In this document: positions 17,901 to 24,532 of the stretch, piece after piece
Numbering within the stretch: position 1 is the first letter of the stretch
Layout: every line of letters begins with the position of its first letter
IMG/VR virus record: IMGVR_UViG_3300028765_000224
Location: 1-43,476 of that record
DNA length: 43,476 nucleotides
Origin: a virus
Strand: one strand, 5' to 3'
The notes under the pieces: model-generated
Told to the model about the DNA's origin: nothing
What the model saw: only the letters and a program-made list of their open reading frames with translations
Database searches by the model: none
Made by a program: the position numbers and the translations under genes

Positions 17901-18040
17901 GTATGCGGTGCCACTACGGTACCATCGGCACGCACGCTCGCTCCGACATGGACAGGCGCACTAAACAAGCCAAATTGCTCGGATTTGAAGAATATCAGCA
18001 TCGCAGTGGCCGTCAGATTGGGATTCTGACAGCCTACCAT
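11945..18040 (-). CDS. DarB-type anti-restriction protein: N6 methylase plus SNF2 helicase
   Basis: About 2031 aa. Near residue ~310 VLEPSCATGVF is methylase motif I, followed by FDAVIGNAPFG as motif IV (N-A-P-F rather than the usual N-P-P-F/Y). A SNF2 helicase lies at ~930-1500: DVGLGKT Walker A (~950), LLVDEGQNFK, YLLSATPTKNS, and QQRNGRGLRQG motif VI (~1440). The long C-terminus is unassigned. The architecture matches phage P1 DarB, an internal head protein injected with DNA that protects it from type I restriction. The N-terminus contains MLIFFKS (from 17998), a short motif recurring in the neighbouring giant proteins, so 17998 is an alternative start. The gene overlaps the preceding stop. 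Confidence 0.88.
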   Translation of the reverse strand: MVGCQNPNLTATAMLIFFKSEQFGLFSAPVHVGASVRADGTVVAPHTRIQKIKLKHDTAPRHKKLDSFIAAHGGTERLSNTLSGMTEPQRQRLIAEMAKLDGITPEQVAAKFVITVPTATVGETPDLFSAPIEPEIATESAEPATKHEITEHVTGRGKTLRGVVRHDLSADQAKAIDEYTFKKDGGWFIREKHLGTTPAISRAKAVEYSMHVAPVEPHPIEAAAPASAVEQGPFGVPAGITKARRREINQKAFDIVNSGKDITDSDRAVLRQYSGNGGCGDSLNEFYTDQEVAKSMWTVLGRLGVTHGTVLEPSCATGVFAHTAPVGVRLTGVELDPTSAAIADVLHGDRHEIVNSSLERFATSDGDRQFDAVIGNAPFGLRGSLIKDDKPELSTAEGYFLDTSLDKCKPGGVVAMIVPTGVLDSSSGRKVRQRLLCKGEFLGAIRMPNTAFEHSHTEVTTDIVFFRKRPDDVAAALKSAGRAAMKKLGVWDEDYLSGNYFEGRGADSVFGTMEAGWRAKAGIGNDITVAGSMIGVPDSISTWQPDEFKTPTPTVQEVVDALDDDGDRKRVLGAAVKRNYVVGKVGDTKTVDGIDYILQGRPPRWHRVDEFMQSADVTDAQQLARDIESAIAGGDRVGLAERVQAYVDAHGNPGKNKNLLLAASQDRVLYRLIGAVKPDGTLSDVVSGATVQRVEGSFETAAQSLAIEHDNGLFTVADLAARMDKPVADVEDHLFASSDYAYAGGDRWTTMDIYLTGDLWPKLDGVRAATAQGELREGLAEKYALQAKRLEDAIDPKSLEDVDIQVNTAFLPTTILEAYLNDKKNNSGNDWERKHPDISIKFADAWYTVTGGSEYSSAQKLLTNYLNRDGVGKKDLPDIQALNEDFKAWLLTSRYRDEVEDLYNRRFRGFVQKEFSDATIDIPGMNTEGLKQYQYAGLRWAMSAGKGIVAADVGLGKTVRGLMLARMAKINGTAQRPTFVVPKSVLANWVAEAERWFPGSRCLVIGETYTRDADGMLKSKPDDAATRARKLHDMVQNDYDFIFISQPTFSEIDIDPITKGEYVSSDFWVQRGDKKGNAGDKKLKKIREAYDQAIANREFGKRTDAIYWNDLGVDMLLVDEGQNFKNLFSAKARFGSTPKFLGGQGESMRAFDLNMKTRYLREHNDGKGIYLLSATPTKNSPLEIYSMLSHIAPEAFEQIGIRNSEEFLDRFCLFVEDKVLTTTGTIEDAMVTAGFKNLGELREIMRKYIDRKTAADVGLVLPQRDDQMHLVDMNAEQQAVYAGLRQDLIDSAKEKDATGDAHIFSIMSKMGKAALDLELLDPEKYVGEVSPKYEDAAKVIAAGAKDGGQVVFCDSVQAHQKIVEALVRAGMDRKRIAIINASEAESSSKRQNIADAFNAGKLDAVVGNTATMGEGVNLQKKTTDIHHFDFPWDPASMQQRNGRGLRQGNINEAVRIHSYMSKGSFDGYRYQSMMAKKDWQDILWTGGDTVENLAREGKLDRSDLLIMMSADPDAERAKFEADKAAAAQRYGADQTRDAAYEFKRLQLKKQSYGELKNKDNASAARLRSQIDQATNKLVKNKYFIAKEALTSKVPVVIHPETGAALSAGVGLDVAEKNGTIGKWVISSVNPISGNVSMRRYGELGNARAISVPLKEMETGVTTFNYVEADEQAVIATKLSAAAEDSVGSVVDLKSLKGMPSAVIHSNYKALQSRLKEGLRDYKWSSPYGGMGFLDASGTPVAAESYEAHKLAASDQHDIMLPTDEHREKAIQAYIDDEKAKRFTTEYVTGRNRSRPGQTVFVQRMPGKHDQSYNRWKSIGNELFGHEFEKDAKSAFHSVQGDTIRHAPTFHDAIRAAVPMADIGYGTTPKWPRKALAVLYAKAKHDGVLDKPFQEVQPKSSRGDNEVHKDIWKYGESGNALMSGIYGGGTTVRDALTTLAQHNGYADLASAMTVSSTKPETAAKDAGRLLNMPLARHSVDALRYLAAKHPDIGKTTLKDLGMQTYRQNSHLNANDLARTLDEMLPKFEEVAA

Positions 18041-18777
18041 CACGATGACTTGGTGGTTTCCTTGAAGAACAGCACAGCCTTAATCATCGCAGGCTTGTCA
18101 TACGTAGCACGCACCTTGGCGACGAACTCGTCAACCGGCATGGCGGTGATCGGCCCCAGAAAGCGCGGGTCATCGTAATTGCGCAAAAATGCCGCGCGCG
18201 CCGCAGTCTCATTGGGGAAGTTGACCATCACTTTGTCCTCGTCGTAGCGCTCCCAGTCGCCGACTTTGCGCTGGCGCACCACATAGACCTGCGTGGCGTC
18301 TTCATCCGGCCCGACAAATACGTCGACCTCATCGCCATCGGTGCCTTCACTCCGGCAGAAATAGCCGTATGGGCGCACCATGGTGGTCGACCACTTGTCG
18401 CCATTCGGCTTGGTGCCGCTGCGCGTCGATCCCGCCTCGTTCTCGACGGCGATCTCAAGTCCATGCCAGGCGATGCGCCGCTTTTTGTAGTTGCCAGCGG
18501 CGATCTGGGCTTCGGTCGGTTGGGCCTTGACGAATAGCACGGACTTCACCATCGGCACCCCAGCCATATCAGCCTGTTCGCACTTGCAGATGGGGCACAT
18601 ACCAGGACCGCCGCAGCGCGCTTTGATCATATCGGGGCGTGGATTGACGTGGCCGTGCGACTTCCCGGCATTATGGTAGGCGGCGGCGACTGCCTGCGCG
18701 CGCGGATGTCCGGCACGAATCATTTCGGCTATGTTGGAACTGATCACGGATTGGCTGTCGCCTGATGCGAGTGGCAT
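18040..18777 (-). CDS. Polyvalent protein with phage PPase-like domain
   Basis: A 245-aa protein. The N-terminus ([20 protein letters not shown]) is a helical motif common in phage and plasmid proteins. It is followed by a Cys cluster ([12 protein letters not shown]) that may bind metal. Residues ~75-225 resemble the inorganic-pyrophosphatase-like domain described in phage polyvalent proteins ([19 protein letters not shown], then [20 protein letters not shown]). LF[FV]K motifs occur near residue 80 and at the C-terminus. The start overlaps the MuF stop (TAATG) and the end overlaps the DarB-like gene. Whether it has enzymatic activity cannot be told from sequence. Confidence 0.7.
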   Translation of the reverse strand: MPLASGDSQSVISSNIAEMIRAGHPRAQAVAAAYHNAGKSHGHVNPRPDMIKARCGGPGMCPICKCEQADMAGVPMVKSVLFVKAQPTEAQIAAGNYKKRRIAWHGLEIAVENEAGSTRSGTKPNGDKWSTTMVRPYGYFCRSEGTDGDEVDVFVGPDEDATQVYVVRQRKVGDWERYDEDKVMVNFPNETAARAAFLRNYDDPRFLGPITAMPVDEFVAKVRATYDKPAMIKAVLFFKETTKSS

Positions 18778-20984
18778 TATTTCTTCCTCAAAATTTCACG
18801 AATGCGAGCGCCGAACTCGGCATCCTCACCCGGTAGATCATCAACCTCTTCAAGCCAGGAACCACGGCAATTATGAACTACTACGCCACGGCCAATAATG
18901 TACGATTCATCTTCTTCAACGCCAAAGTTATAAAGCAATTTATTTGTCACATGACGCCTAGAAATAGACGATACATCCGCACTTCCAAAAGTATATTCAC
19001 CAGAATGGTTAAGCGCCAAACGAGCAATCGATTCAGCCACCTTATGCGGTGATTCTTTTGCATTCAAAGAATCAAAACGCATTACATTCCAACCTGATAA
19101 TTTTAGATCATCATCGCGCTTGCTATCACCGCCGCCAGATAATCTACCATGCCATGGTTCACCATCTATTTCGACAGCAATTTTCTGTTCCGGCAATGCA
19201 ATATCAATCCACCAATAACGCTTACGACCAGCAGCATCTGGATAATTTCTATCAACTCGATGCTGAAGATCAACCGATATTCCTAGACACTCAATCATCT
19301 CGGCAATATCTTCCTCAATTGGGGATGGTGTGTAATTATGCTTTGATGCAGTCAGCCCACCTTTACGTTTTGATTCTGGAGTTTTCAACCAAGAATAACC
19401 AAGGGCACTTGAAGCAATACGTGCGCTTGCAGTTATTTCACGCCTCTGTTCGACCGTCATGCCACGCATACGAATACGATTAGAATCAGCAGTTTGTTTT
19501 ATGGCAGCGGCATATGCTATTGGATCACCAGTTGAAAATTGGTTTATTCCAAGATGAACAGCACATTGGCTTGAGCATGATTTTATATGCGGGTGATGTG
19601 CATTAACAAACGGTTTTCTGCAAGTTTCACAAATTTTAGCTAATGCAGACACTTTATCGCCAATAACTATATCGCCAGCATTAACCCAACCCCTTTCGGT
19701 TAGAACAGGATGTTCTGGCGTCATTTCAGAAATCTTAATGCGATTTCTACCATCTTGTGAAATTTCAATCTGAATTACATCACCAGTATGACGAGCACCA
19801 GATAGAATCCATGTTACTTTCCGAAATCTACCTTTGTGTGTGAGAACTAGATCACCAATAGAAATATCGCCAATCTTTTTCCAACCATCGACAGTATAAA
19901 TATTAACATTTCTGCTGATGAAACAATTGGGATGCTGCGCGCCAGCGGCCACATGGTACATCTCTTCCGGTTGCCTCTCGACCAATATCCCGCCTTGGCG
20001 CCGGCGCGGCGCGGCCGAGCGCCCGAGATTGGTCTTGCCGACCCATACCTGGGTATCGCCATTCTTATCGACAGCACCCGGCGCGACAACCTCCAGCACC
20101 ATGCCATCGATGCGCCTGCACCATGGGCAAGCGCCATGGTATTGCTCAAGGCGTCGCAACTTCTTGCCTTCCGGCATTGATGCCACGTAGCCCTGGTTGG
20201 AGTTCTCGACCGCTTCCGTCAACGCTATCCGCCGCCAATCCCGATTCAACTCCCCGAACGCATCAAACAAAGCCGTCTGCAAGTTGTTCATCGGAGCCGG
20301 ATTACCCAAGGCATCGGCAGCCATCTTGAGTTGGATGATGGCGCGCATGGTCTTGCGGGTCGACGCCGCGAGTTCAACCACGTTTTCGCAGCCGCGCACG
20401 CGCGCGTAGTCGATGACGGCGCGCTGGACGGGAGTGAACGGGAATTCTGCGGCGGCAGCGGCGACGGTGGCAGGGAGTTTTTCGAGTAACACATCAACCT
20501 GCTTGGCCGATACCGTCGCCATGCTCGCCTGGACACGGCCCATGAGCACGGACCTGGTAGCCAGCCACTCGGCTTCGGTGCGCAGCGCATCCGGCGCCAG
20601 GTACTTGTTGCACAGCATGTCCACGCACAGCATGTAGTCATCGAGCGTGAACGTACCCGGTGCCAGCGACTCCAGGTAGAGCTTGACCAACTTCATTTCG
20701 CTATCGGTCCAGCGCTCGTGCATGCCAGCCGGCACGACAGTGCGGTGCTGGCCGACATGGCGCTCGCCGGCGAGCCATTGCATGAGTTCGTTTTTGAAGC
20801 CGTCGAGCCGCATCAAGCCGCGCTCGGTAAAGAGTTCGATCATGCGCGCCAGGAACGGAGAATGGTGAACCGCCCATATCAGATCGGGATCGCCCTCACC
20901 AATGGCCTTGTGCAAGTGCTCCAGCGCGGAATTGGTATGGTCTTCGCAGCAGGCGCCGACATCGATGAGAAGTGGTTTTTCCAT
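18777..20984 (-). CDS. MuF-type minor head protein interrupted by an intein
   Basis: A 735-aa precursor. Extein residues 1-353 plus the last 30 form a ~383-aa MuF-like protein: [17 protein letters not shown], then [14 protein letters not shown] joined after splicing to [17 protein letters not shown] is the conserved MuF C-terminal motif. MuF proteins link portal and capsid or are packaged during head assembly. The Cys of HPNC is supplied by the codon right after the intein, so the reading frame only makes the conserved motif if the 352-residue intein is removed. ATG at 20984. The stop overlaps the next gene by one base (TAATG). The insertion at the most conserved point is typical of inteins. 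Confidence 0.87.
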   Translation of the reverse strand: MEKPLLIDVGACCEDHTNSALEHLHKAIGEGDPDLIWAVHHSPFLARMIELFTERGLMRLDGFKNELMQWLAGERHVGQHRTVVPAGMHERWTDSEMKLVKLYLESLAPGTFTLDDYMLCVDMLCNKYLAPDALRTEAEWLATRSVLMGRVQASMATVSAKQVDVLLEKLPATVAAAAAEFPFTPVQRAVIDYARVRGCENVVELAASTRKTMRAIIQLKMAADALGNPAPMNNLQTALFDAFGELNRDWRRIALTEAVENSNQGYVASMPEGKKLRRLEQYHGACPWCRRIDGMVLEVVAPGAVDKNGDTQVWVGKTNLGRSAAPRRRQGGILVERQPEEMYHVAAGAQHPNCFISRNVNIYTVDGWKKIGDISIGDLVLTHKGRFRKVTWILSGARHTGDVIQIEISQDGRNRIKISEMTPEHPVLTERGWVNAGDIVIGDKVSALAKICETCRKPFVNAHHPHIKSCSSQCAVHLGINQFSTGDPIAYAAAIKQTADSNRIRMRGMTVEQRREITASARIASSALGYSWLKTPESKRKGGLTASKHNYTPSPIEEDIAEMIECLGISVDLQHRVDRNYPDAAGRKRYWWIDIALPEQKIAVEIDGEPWHGRLSGGGDSKRDDDLKLSGWNVMRFDSLNAKESPHKVAESIARLALNHSGEYTFGSADVSSISRRHVTNKLLYNFGVEEDESYIIGRGVVVHNCRGSWLEEVDDLPGEDAEFGARIREILRKK
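18870..19925 (-). mobile_element. Intein with Vsr/DUF559-like nuclease in MuF
   Basis: A 352-residue intein. Block A starts at Cys1 ([18 protein letters not shown]) with GDLVL at 24-28. Block B is TPEHPVLT (69-76). The C-terminus is GVVVHN followed by Cys+1. A four-Cys possible zinc site lies at C99, C102, C117, C121. Residues ~203-300 form an EDxHD/Vsr/DUF559-type nuclease: [22 protein letters not shown], then [17 protein letters not shown], in place of the usual LAGLIDADG endonuclease. The region is visibly AT-richer than the flanking extein DNA, which suggests recent transfer. Splicing residues all look intact, so it is probably active. Confidence 0.88.
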
Positions 20985-21459
20985 TGGACTATCCTACAAT
21001 CACGCACGCGCCCCTGCCGGGGGAGACTTTCGCACACCACTATGCACCCGGCATGGCGCAACCTCGCTGCGGTGGTTTAAGCCCACTACCCGCTGACGGC
21101 GACCTTTCGGATTGCTTCAGCGTACTGTAACGACGCCGGGCACCGCGAAGGGTGCCCGGATGTGGACTATGTGTACCCGTCTCAGGCTTACCGGCCAGGT
21201 CTCTGGACCGCCGACACTCACGTTTTGAGGAAGCCATACCGTGCCAGGCTTCTGATTCTCCAACGTCAAGCCACGTTGAAACGGCCTCAAATCCGTCAAG
21301 CAGCCGGCAATGGGCTATATTCTTGCTGGTTACGTCTCCAGCGCGGACTTCCACCGCCGTCTTGTTTTTTGTGGCCGTAGGCTCCACTGCTCTCATCCGC
21401 CCTTGGCTTACGTGGATACGTCGCTTTCGCTCACGCCACTTATTGCCAACTTAGGATTC

Positions 21460-21530
21460 TGGTGCCACTAAGAGGAATCGAACCTCTCTGATGCCGGTCC
21501 TTGGTTCCCGGCCCCAATCCAATCAAGGGC
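21460..21530 (-). pseudogene. Degenerate or atypical tRNA
   Basis: Read leftward the 3' half is a good tRNA: T-arm AGAGG-TTCGATT-CCTCT, acceptor TAGTGGC, then ACCA. The 5' half (GCCCTTG) pairs only imperfectly with that acceptor strand. No normal D-arm is seen, and the anticodon hairpin has a 10-nt loop (CCGG-GAACCAAGGA-CCGG). Total is 71 nt with CCA. It may be a decayed tRNA gene, a remnant recombination site, or a truncated functional RNA. Confidence 0.45.
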
Positions 21531-21535
21531 AAATC

Positions 21536-21619
21536 TGGTGGATGCGGCTGGATTCGAACCAACGCGCTGTTAAGACCTGCTCTACAGGCAGGTGCCATCA
21601 ACCACTCGGCCACGCATCC
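21536..21619 (-). tRNA. tRNA-Tyr (GTA)
   Basis: A complete class II cloverleaf of 84 nt including encoded CCA. Acceptor GGATGCG/CGCATCC, D-arm GCC...GGC, anticodon stem CCTGC/GCAGG with loop CTGTAGA (anticodon GTA), long variable arm, and T-arm with TTCGAAT. All stems pair, so it should be functional. Confidence 0.9.
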
Positions 21620-21827
21620 TGAAACTGGTGGAGGACTTTCACCTCCTGCCAACCGCAATTGTAATCGTACCAATGCGTTGGTCTGAATTGACTGCTTGGC
21701 ACCATCGCATGCATTCTCCGATGCGGCATCAATTCTCTTCTAATCGTGGCCGAGCATCAGTGAATGCAGTCAACGACTCGGCTATTCCCCTGTACAGGGT
21801 TACCACTTTGCGCTCTCACGGTGTTTC

Positions 21828-21902
21828 TGGTTGCGGGAGATGGAATCGAACCACCGACCTTCAGTTTATGAGACTGACGAGCTACCGCTGCTCTATCCCG
21901 AC
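21828..21902 (-). tRNA. tRNA-Met (CAT), initiator-like
   Basis: 75 nt including CCA. The D-arm GAGC-AGCGGTA-GCTC and the block AAGGTCGG before the T-arm match bacterial initiator tRNA. The anticodon loop is CTCATAA with stem TCAGT/ACTGA. The acceptor is GTCGGGA/TCCCGCA: positions 1-72 and 2-71 are unpaired. An unpaired 1-72 is an initiator hallmark, but the three G-C pairs of the initiator anticodon stem are absent. It may be an elongator derived from an initiator, or a modified initiator. Confidence 0.8.
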
Positions 21903-21995
21903 ACACGAATTGGAACTTCAGTAATTGGTGCCAATTCGTGTGCTGTCTCGAAAGAGACAGCGTGCCAAGTCTTTACATCCTTGGCTGGGTAACGA

Positions 21996-22337
21996 TTACG
22001 CTGCCGGAGCGGTTGGTGCCGGGGCCGCAGCAGGCGCAGCAACCGGTGCTTCTTCCAACGCCAGCGATACGGCTTCGCCGGCGACAGTGGTAACGGTAGC
22101 GATATCGCTGGCGTTGTCGGCGGAATCGGTTGCTGTGATCGTCGCAGTGCCGACCTTGCCGGTGCCGGTAACGACAGCGGAAACGCCATCGCCGCCTTCG
22201 ACGACAGTCGCAATGGTGTCATCGGACGAAGTGAAAACGACAGCGCCGTGCGCGGAAGTGACATTGCCAGCAGCATCTTTGAAAACGGCAAGAACGGTTT
22301 CGGTGAGCACGCCACCGACTTGGAAATTGATTTGCAT
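21996..22337 (-). CDS. Small Ig-like (BIG2-type) protein
   Basis: A 113-aa protein. Residues 1-90 form one bacterial Ig-like domain (FKDAAGNVTSAHGAVVFTSS; VGTATITATDSADNASDIA). It ends in a Pro/Ala-rich tail. ATG at 22337 with AAGG upstream is preferred over upstream starts, which add an unrelated basic extension. Such small Ig proteins often decorate phage heads or tails. It lies in the head module next to the tRNA region. A virion surface role is inferred. Confidence 0.75.
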   Translation of the reverse strand: MQINFQVGGVLTETVLAVFKDAAGNVTSAHGAVVFTSSDDTIATVVEGGDGVSAVVTGTGKVGTATITATDSADNASDIATVTTVAGEAVSLALEEAPVAAPAAAPAPTAPAA

Positions 22338-22468
22338 GACTTTTTCAACCTTTATGATAGTTAACCGCCGGGCCTCATGCCTATGGCGATGGAAGAGATC
22401 GAACATAAATTTTACCTTCACGACGAACAGGCGTATTACATCAAATTTGAACAATGCTTGTCAAGCAT

Positions 22469-22645
22469 TTATTCAACTTTTTTTGCAGCAGCCTGTTCCT
22501 TGGCGAATTCGGCGGCGCGCGCTTGGACGGCGGCAGGAGCGCCCTTCAGCAACTCAGCCATGAATTCGGCAGGCGGCTCGGTGCCGCCGTCATAGCCATC
22601 AAAGTGGCTATGTGGTATTCCTTGGATTTTCTTTTCTTCAGCCAT
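22469..22645 (-). CDS. Small hypothetical protein
   Basis: A 58-aa protein: a polar N-terminal half (IPHSHFDGYDGGTEPPAEFM) and a helical Ala/Lys-rich C-terminal half. The ribosome site AGGAGGTG 6-8 nt before the ATG at 22645 is excellent, which supports real expression. No family recognised. It lies between the zeta-kinase polyvalent gene and the Ig-like gene. Confidence 0.65.
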   Translation of the reverse strand: MAEEKKIQGIPHSHFDGYDGGTEPPAEFMAELLKGAPAAVQARAAEFAKEQAAAKKVE

Positions 22646-22657
22646 GATATTCACCTC

Positions 22658-24229
22658 CTACAAGAACAGTATAGGCCGAATCATAGCCTTTGTCATGATC
22701 TTTTTTGGTACAAGTGCGGGCGTTCCCTTGCCGCTAATCAGTTTTGGCCCTTCTTCCTTGCTGCGGTTGTTATCATGGAATGACCACGCGTCGACATTGT
22801 TCTTGATCTTGTCGAAATTGGCTTCGTTCTCGGTGTTGCCAAGCACCACCTCTGGCGGCACGTACCGGCCGGTTTCGCCACCGCCAGCGAACCGCGACAT
22901 GGCGCGCTTGGCCGCCTCTTGCCGTGGCAGATGCATGTAATGCGCTTCCGTGCGGAATCCGGCGTCTTTGAACGAGTTGATCTTGTCTTCCAGCGTCTTG
23001 CCGGTTTTCATCGTGGCATCAAGTACCACGTTGACACCCAGGATCTTGGCCATCGCCAGCACGGTATCAAGAATATGCCCAGACTCTTCATGGACTTGGT
23101 GCGCGTTCCAACCCGCATATTCCGGCAACATGCCCTTGATGTGATCGGCATCGAGTACGATCGCGTTTTCTTCCTGATAGACCTTGCCGTTCAGCGTGGA
23201 CTTTCCGGATCCGCCACGGCCACCGAGCGCGATGAAGGTTGGCTTCTGACCAGGCGCCGGCGTGGCCGCCTTGACGCGTTCATTCGAAAGCAGACCAGGC
23301 ACCTTCTTGCCCTTCACCTCGACGCCATCGAATATGATCTTGCGGTGCATGGCCGCACGTTCCGGGTTCCAGACGCCATCCTGCGAGTGCTCTTGATCGG
23401 TCGGCTTGACAGTCCCAAGCTTTTCTACCGTCTTGGCGGCGCGTTCGCGTACTTCTGGCGGATGCGCGGCCATGATGCTTTCCGCCGAGGCGTTCGGGTC
23501 ATCGTGCTGTTTGGCGAAGTCGGCCGCACTGAACTTGTCGGGATGAATGGTTTCGTCATCGTCATGCGGCGACGCGTCCGGTTTGTCGTCGCCATACCAT
23601 TGGTGCGTCACGCTGGCATGCGGTATCCTATGCGTGGCGCCGGCACCATCCTGGACGGTGTGGCCATCGGCACCACTGGCGATTACCTTACCGTGACCCT
23701 TGAATTCACCGTGATTGAACCCGACATGCGACGGCGCGGAATCGGCATGCGCACGCTCGCGCGGTTTGGCCTGATCGGGATTGGTCCGCACCCATTTGTT
23801 GACCTGGACCCCGTTTTTGTCTGTTATCTGTTTGCGCGACAGACCAGGGCCAGGTGGCGCGCCATTGGCCTTGGCGAACAGTATCATGCGGTTACCTCGA
23901 AGCGACTTGTCCAAAACCATATCTCCTAACCTGGCGCTGGGATCGATGCGAAGGAATTTCTTCTTGCCGGCGGCATTGCCAACGATGGCACCGTCCTCGC
24001 CCTCGTCGATGACAGTGTATTTCACCGGCGCGCGCTTCTTATGCCCGAGCACATGCTCCCACTTGACCTGGTGCGGCTTGTTTTCGTGGTGCACAGTCAC
24101 GCCATGGCACCCGATCGAGCGCACTTGACCGCACGCTGGTCCGCTTGCGTGTTGGAAATAGATTTCGTCGCCGATCTCGGTGCCGGCGGCGAAATCGGTG
24201 GCATTACCTTTGACAGCAACTCGGCCCAT
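22658..24229 (-). CDS. Polyvalent protein with zeta-toxin-like kinase domain
   Basis: A 523-aa protein. Residues 1-110 are a beta-rich domain (IGCHGVTVHHENKPHQVKWE). Then comes MILFAKANGAPPGPG (~113). A polar linker follows. Residues ~325-490 are a P-loop kinase of the zeta/PezT type: FIALGGRGGSGKST Walker A (~335), IVLDADHIKGMLPEY, NVVLDATMKTGKT, and a helical C-terminal part. Zeta kinases phosphorylate UDP-N-acetylglucosamine; here the substrate is unknown. It ends with MIRPILFL, echoing the LF(F)K motif. One-base overlap (TAATG) with the upstream gene. No antitoxin epsilon is visible, which supports a cargo rather than a toxin-antitoxin role. Confidence 0.8.
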   Translation of the reverse strand: MGRVAVKGNATDFAAGTEIGDEIYFQHASGPACGQVRSIGCHGVTVHHENKPHQVKWEHVLGHKKRAPVKYTVIDEGEDGAIVGNAAGKKKFLRIDPSARLGDMVLDKSLRGNRMILFAKANGAPPGPGLSRKQITDKNGVQVNKWVRTNPDQAKPRERAHADSAPSHVGFNHGEFKGHGKVIASGADGHTVQDGAGATHRIPHASVTHQWYGDDKPDASPHDDDETIHPDKFSAADFAKQHDDPNASAESIMAAHPPEVRERAAKTVEKLGTVKPTDQEHSQDGVWNPERAAMHRKIIFDGVEVKGKKVPGLLSNERVKAATPAPGQKPTFIALGGRGGSGKSTLNGKVYQEENAIVLDADHIKGMLPEYAGWNAHQVHEESGHILDTVLAMAKILGVNVVLDATMKTGKTLEDKINSFKDAGFRTEAHYMHLPRQEAAKRAMSRFAGGGETGRYVPPEVVLGNTENEANFDKIKNNVDAWSFHDNNRSKEEGPKLISGKGTPALVPKKIMTKAMIRPILFL

Positions 24230-24531
24230 TAGTACAGCGCTAGAATCAGCGTGGCCGTCGTACCAGTTGAAAGAACCTGAGACGGCGAGATTTTCAATAG
24301 CGTACCGGCTGGGACTGCTGAGAATACAACGCTAGACCCTGCATAAAATGTCACCGCTACCGCGCCGGCACCGCCGACCCATAAGCCCTGACATCCTACA
24401 GGGAGCGTAGTGGCGTTGCTGGGGGTAACTGCGATAGCCGACATCGCGCACTCGGTTACGCGGACACTGCCGGCTATACCTTGTACTTGAATAGATGCTT
24501 TGGTTTGAATGTCTTGAACTGTCTCTTGCAT
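24229..24531 (-). CDS. Small beta-rich structural protein
   Basis: A 100-aa protein. The central part (TTLPVGCQGLWVGGAGAVAVTFYAG) is Gly/Val/Thr-rich and likely all-beta, a pattern common in small phage virion proteins placed after the portal. It starts two bases after the portal stop and overlaps the next gene by one base. No specific function known. Confidence 0.65.
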   Translation of the reverse strand: MQETVQDIQTKASIQVQGIAGSVRVTECAMSAIAVTPSNATTLPVGCQGLWVGGAGAVAVTFYAGSSVVFSAVPAGTLLKISPSQVLSTGTTATLILALY

Positions 24532-24532
24532 A

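Larger units (their letters stand above)
20985..21995 (-). other. 1-kb structured non-coding region with tRNAs
   Basis: No convincing protein gene. It holds tRNA-Tyr, an initiator-like tRNA-Met, one degenerate tRNA, and several strong hairpins: an 11-bp perfect stem (21903-21913 with 21931-21941) and an 8-bp stem with GAAA loop (21942-21961). A few TG(A/G)AAGTCC-type arms recur on the minus strand (near 21350 and 21645). The stretch 21000-21455 and 21625-21825 remains unexplained. Reading frames there (for example 21040-21396 leftward) have no ribosome site or recognisable domain. Confidence 0.6.

Noticed and set aside
21040-21396. Leftward 118-residue frame in the tRNA region
   Set aside because: No ribosome site, no recognisable domain, and alternative frames of similar length overlap it. 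More likely non-coding.
22919-23929. A 336-residue rightward open frame
   Set aside because: Antisense to the zeta-kinase gene, Arg-rich and without motifs, while the leftward frame has a clear P-loop kinase.
22658-24229. Zeta toxin of a toxin-antitoxin pair
   Set aside because: The kinase domain is embedded in a longer multidomain protein in the head-gene operon, and no epsilon-like antitoxin gene is adjacent.
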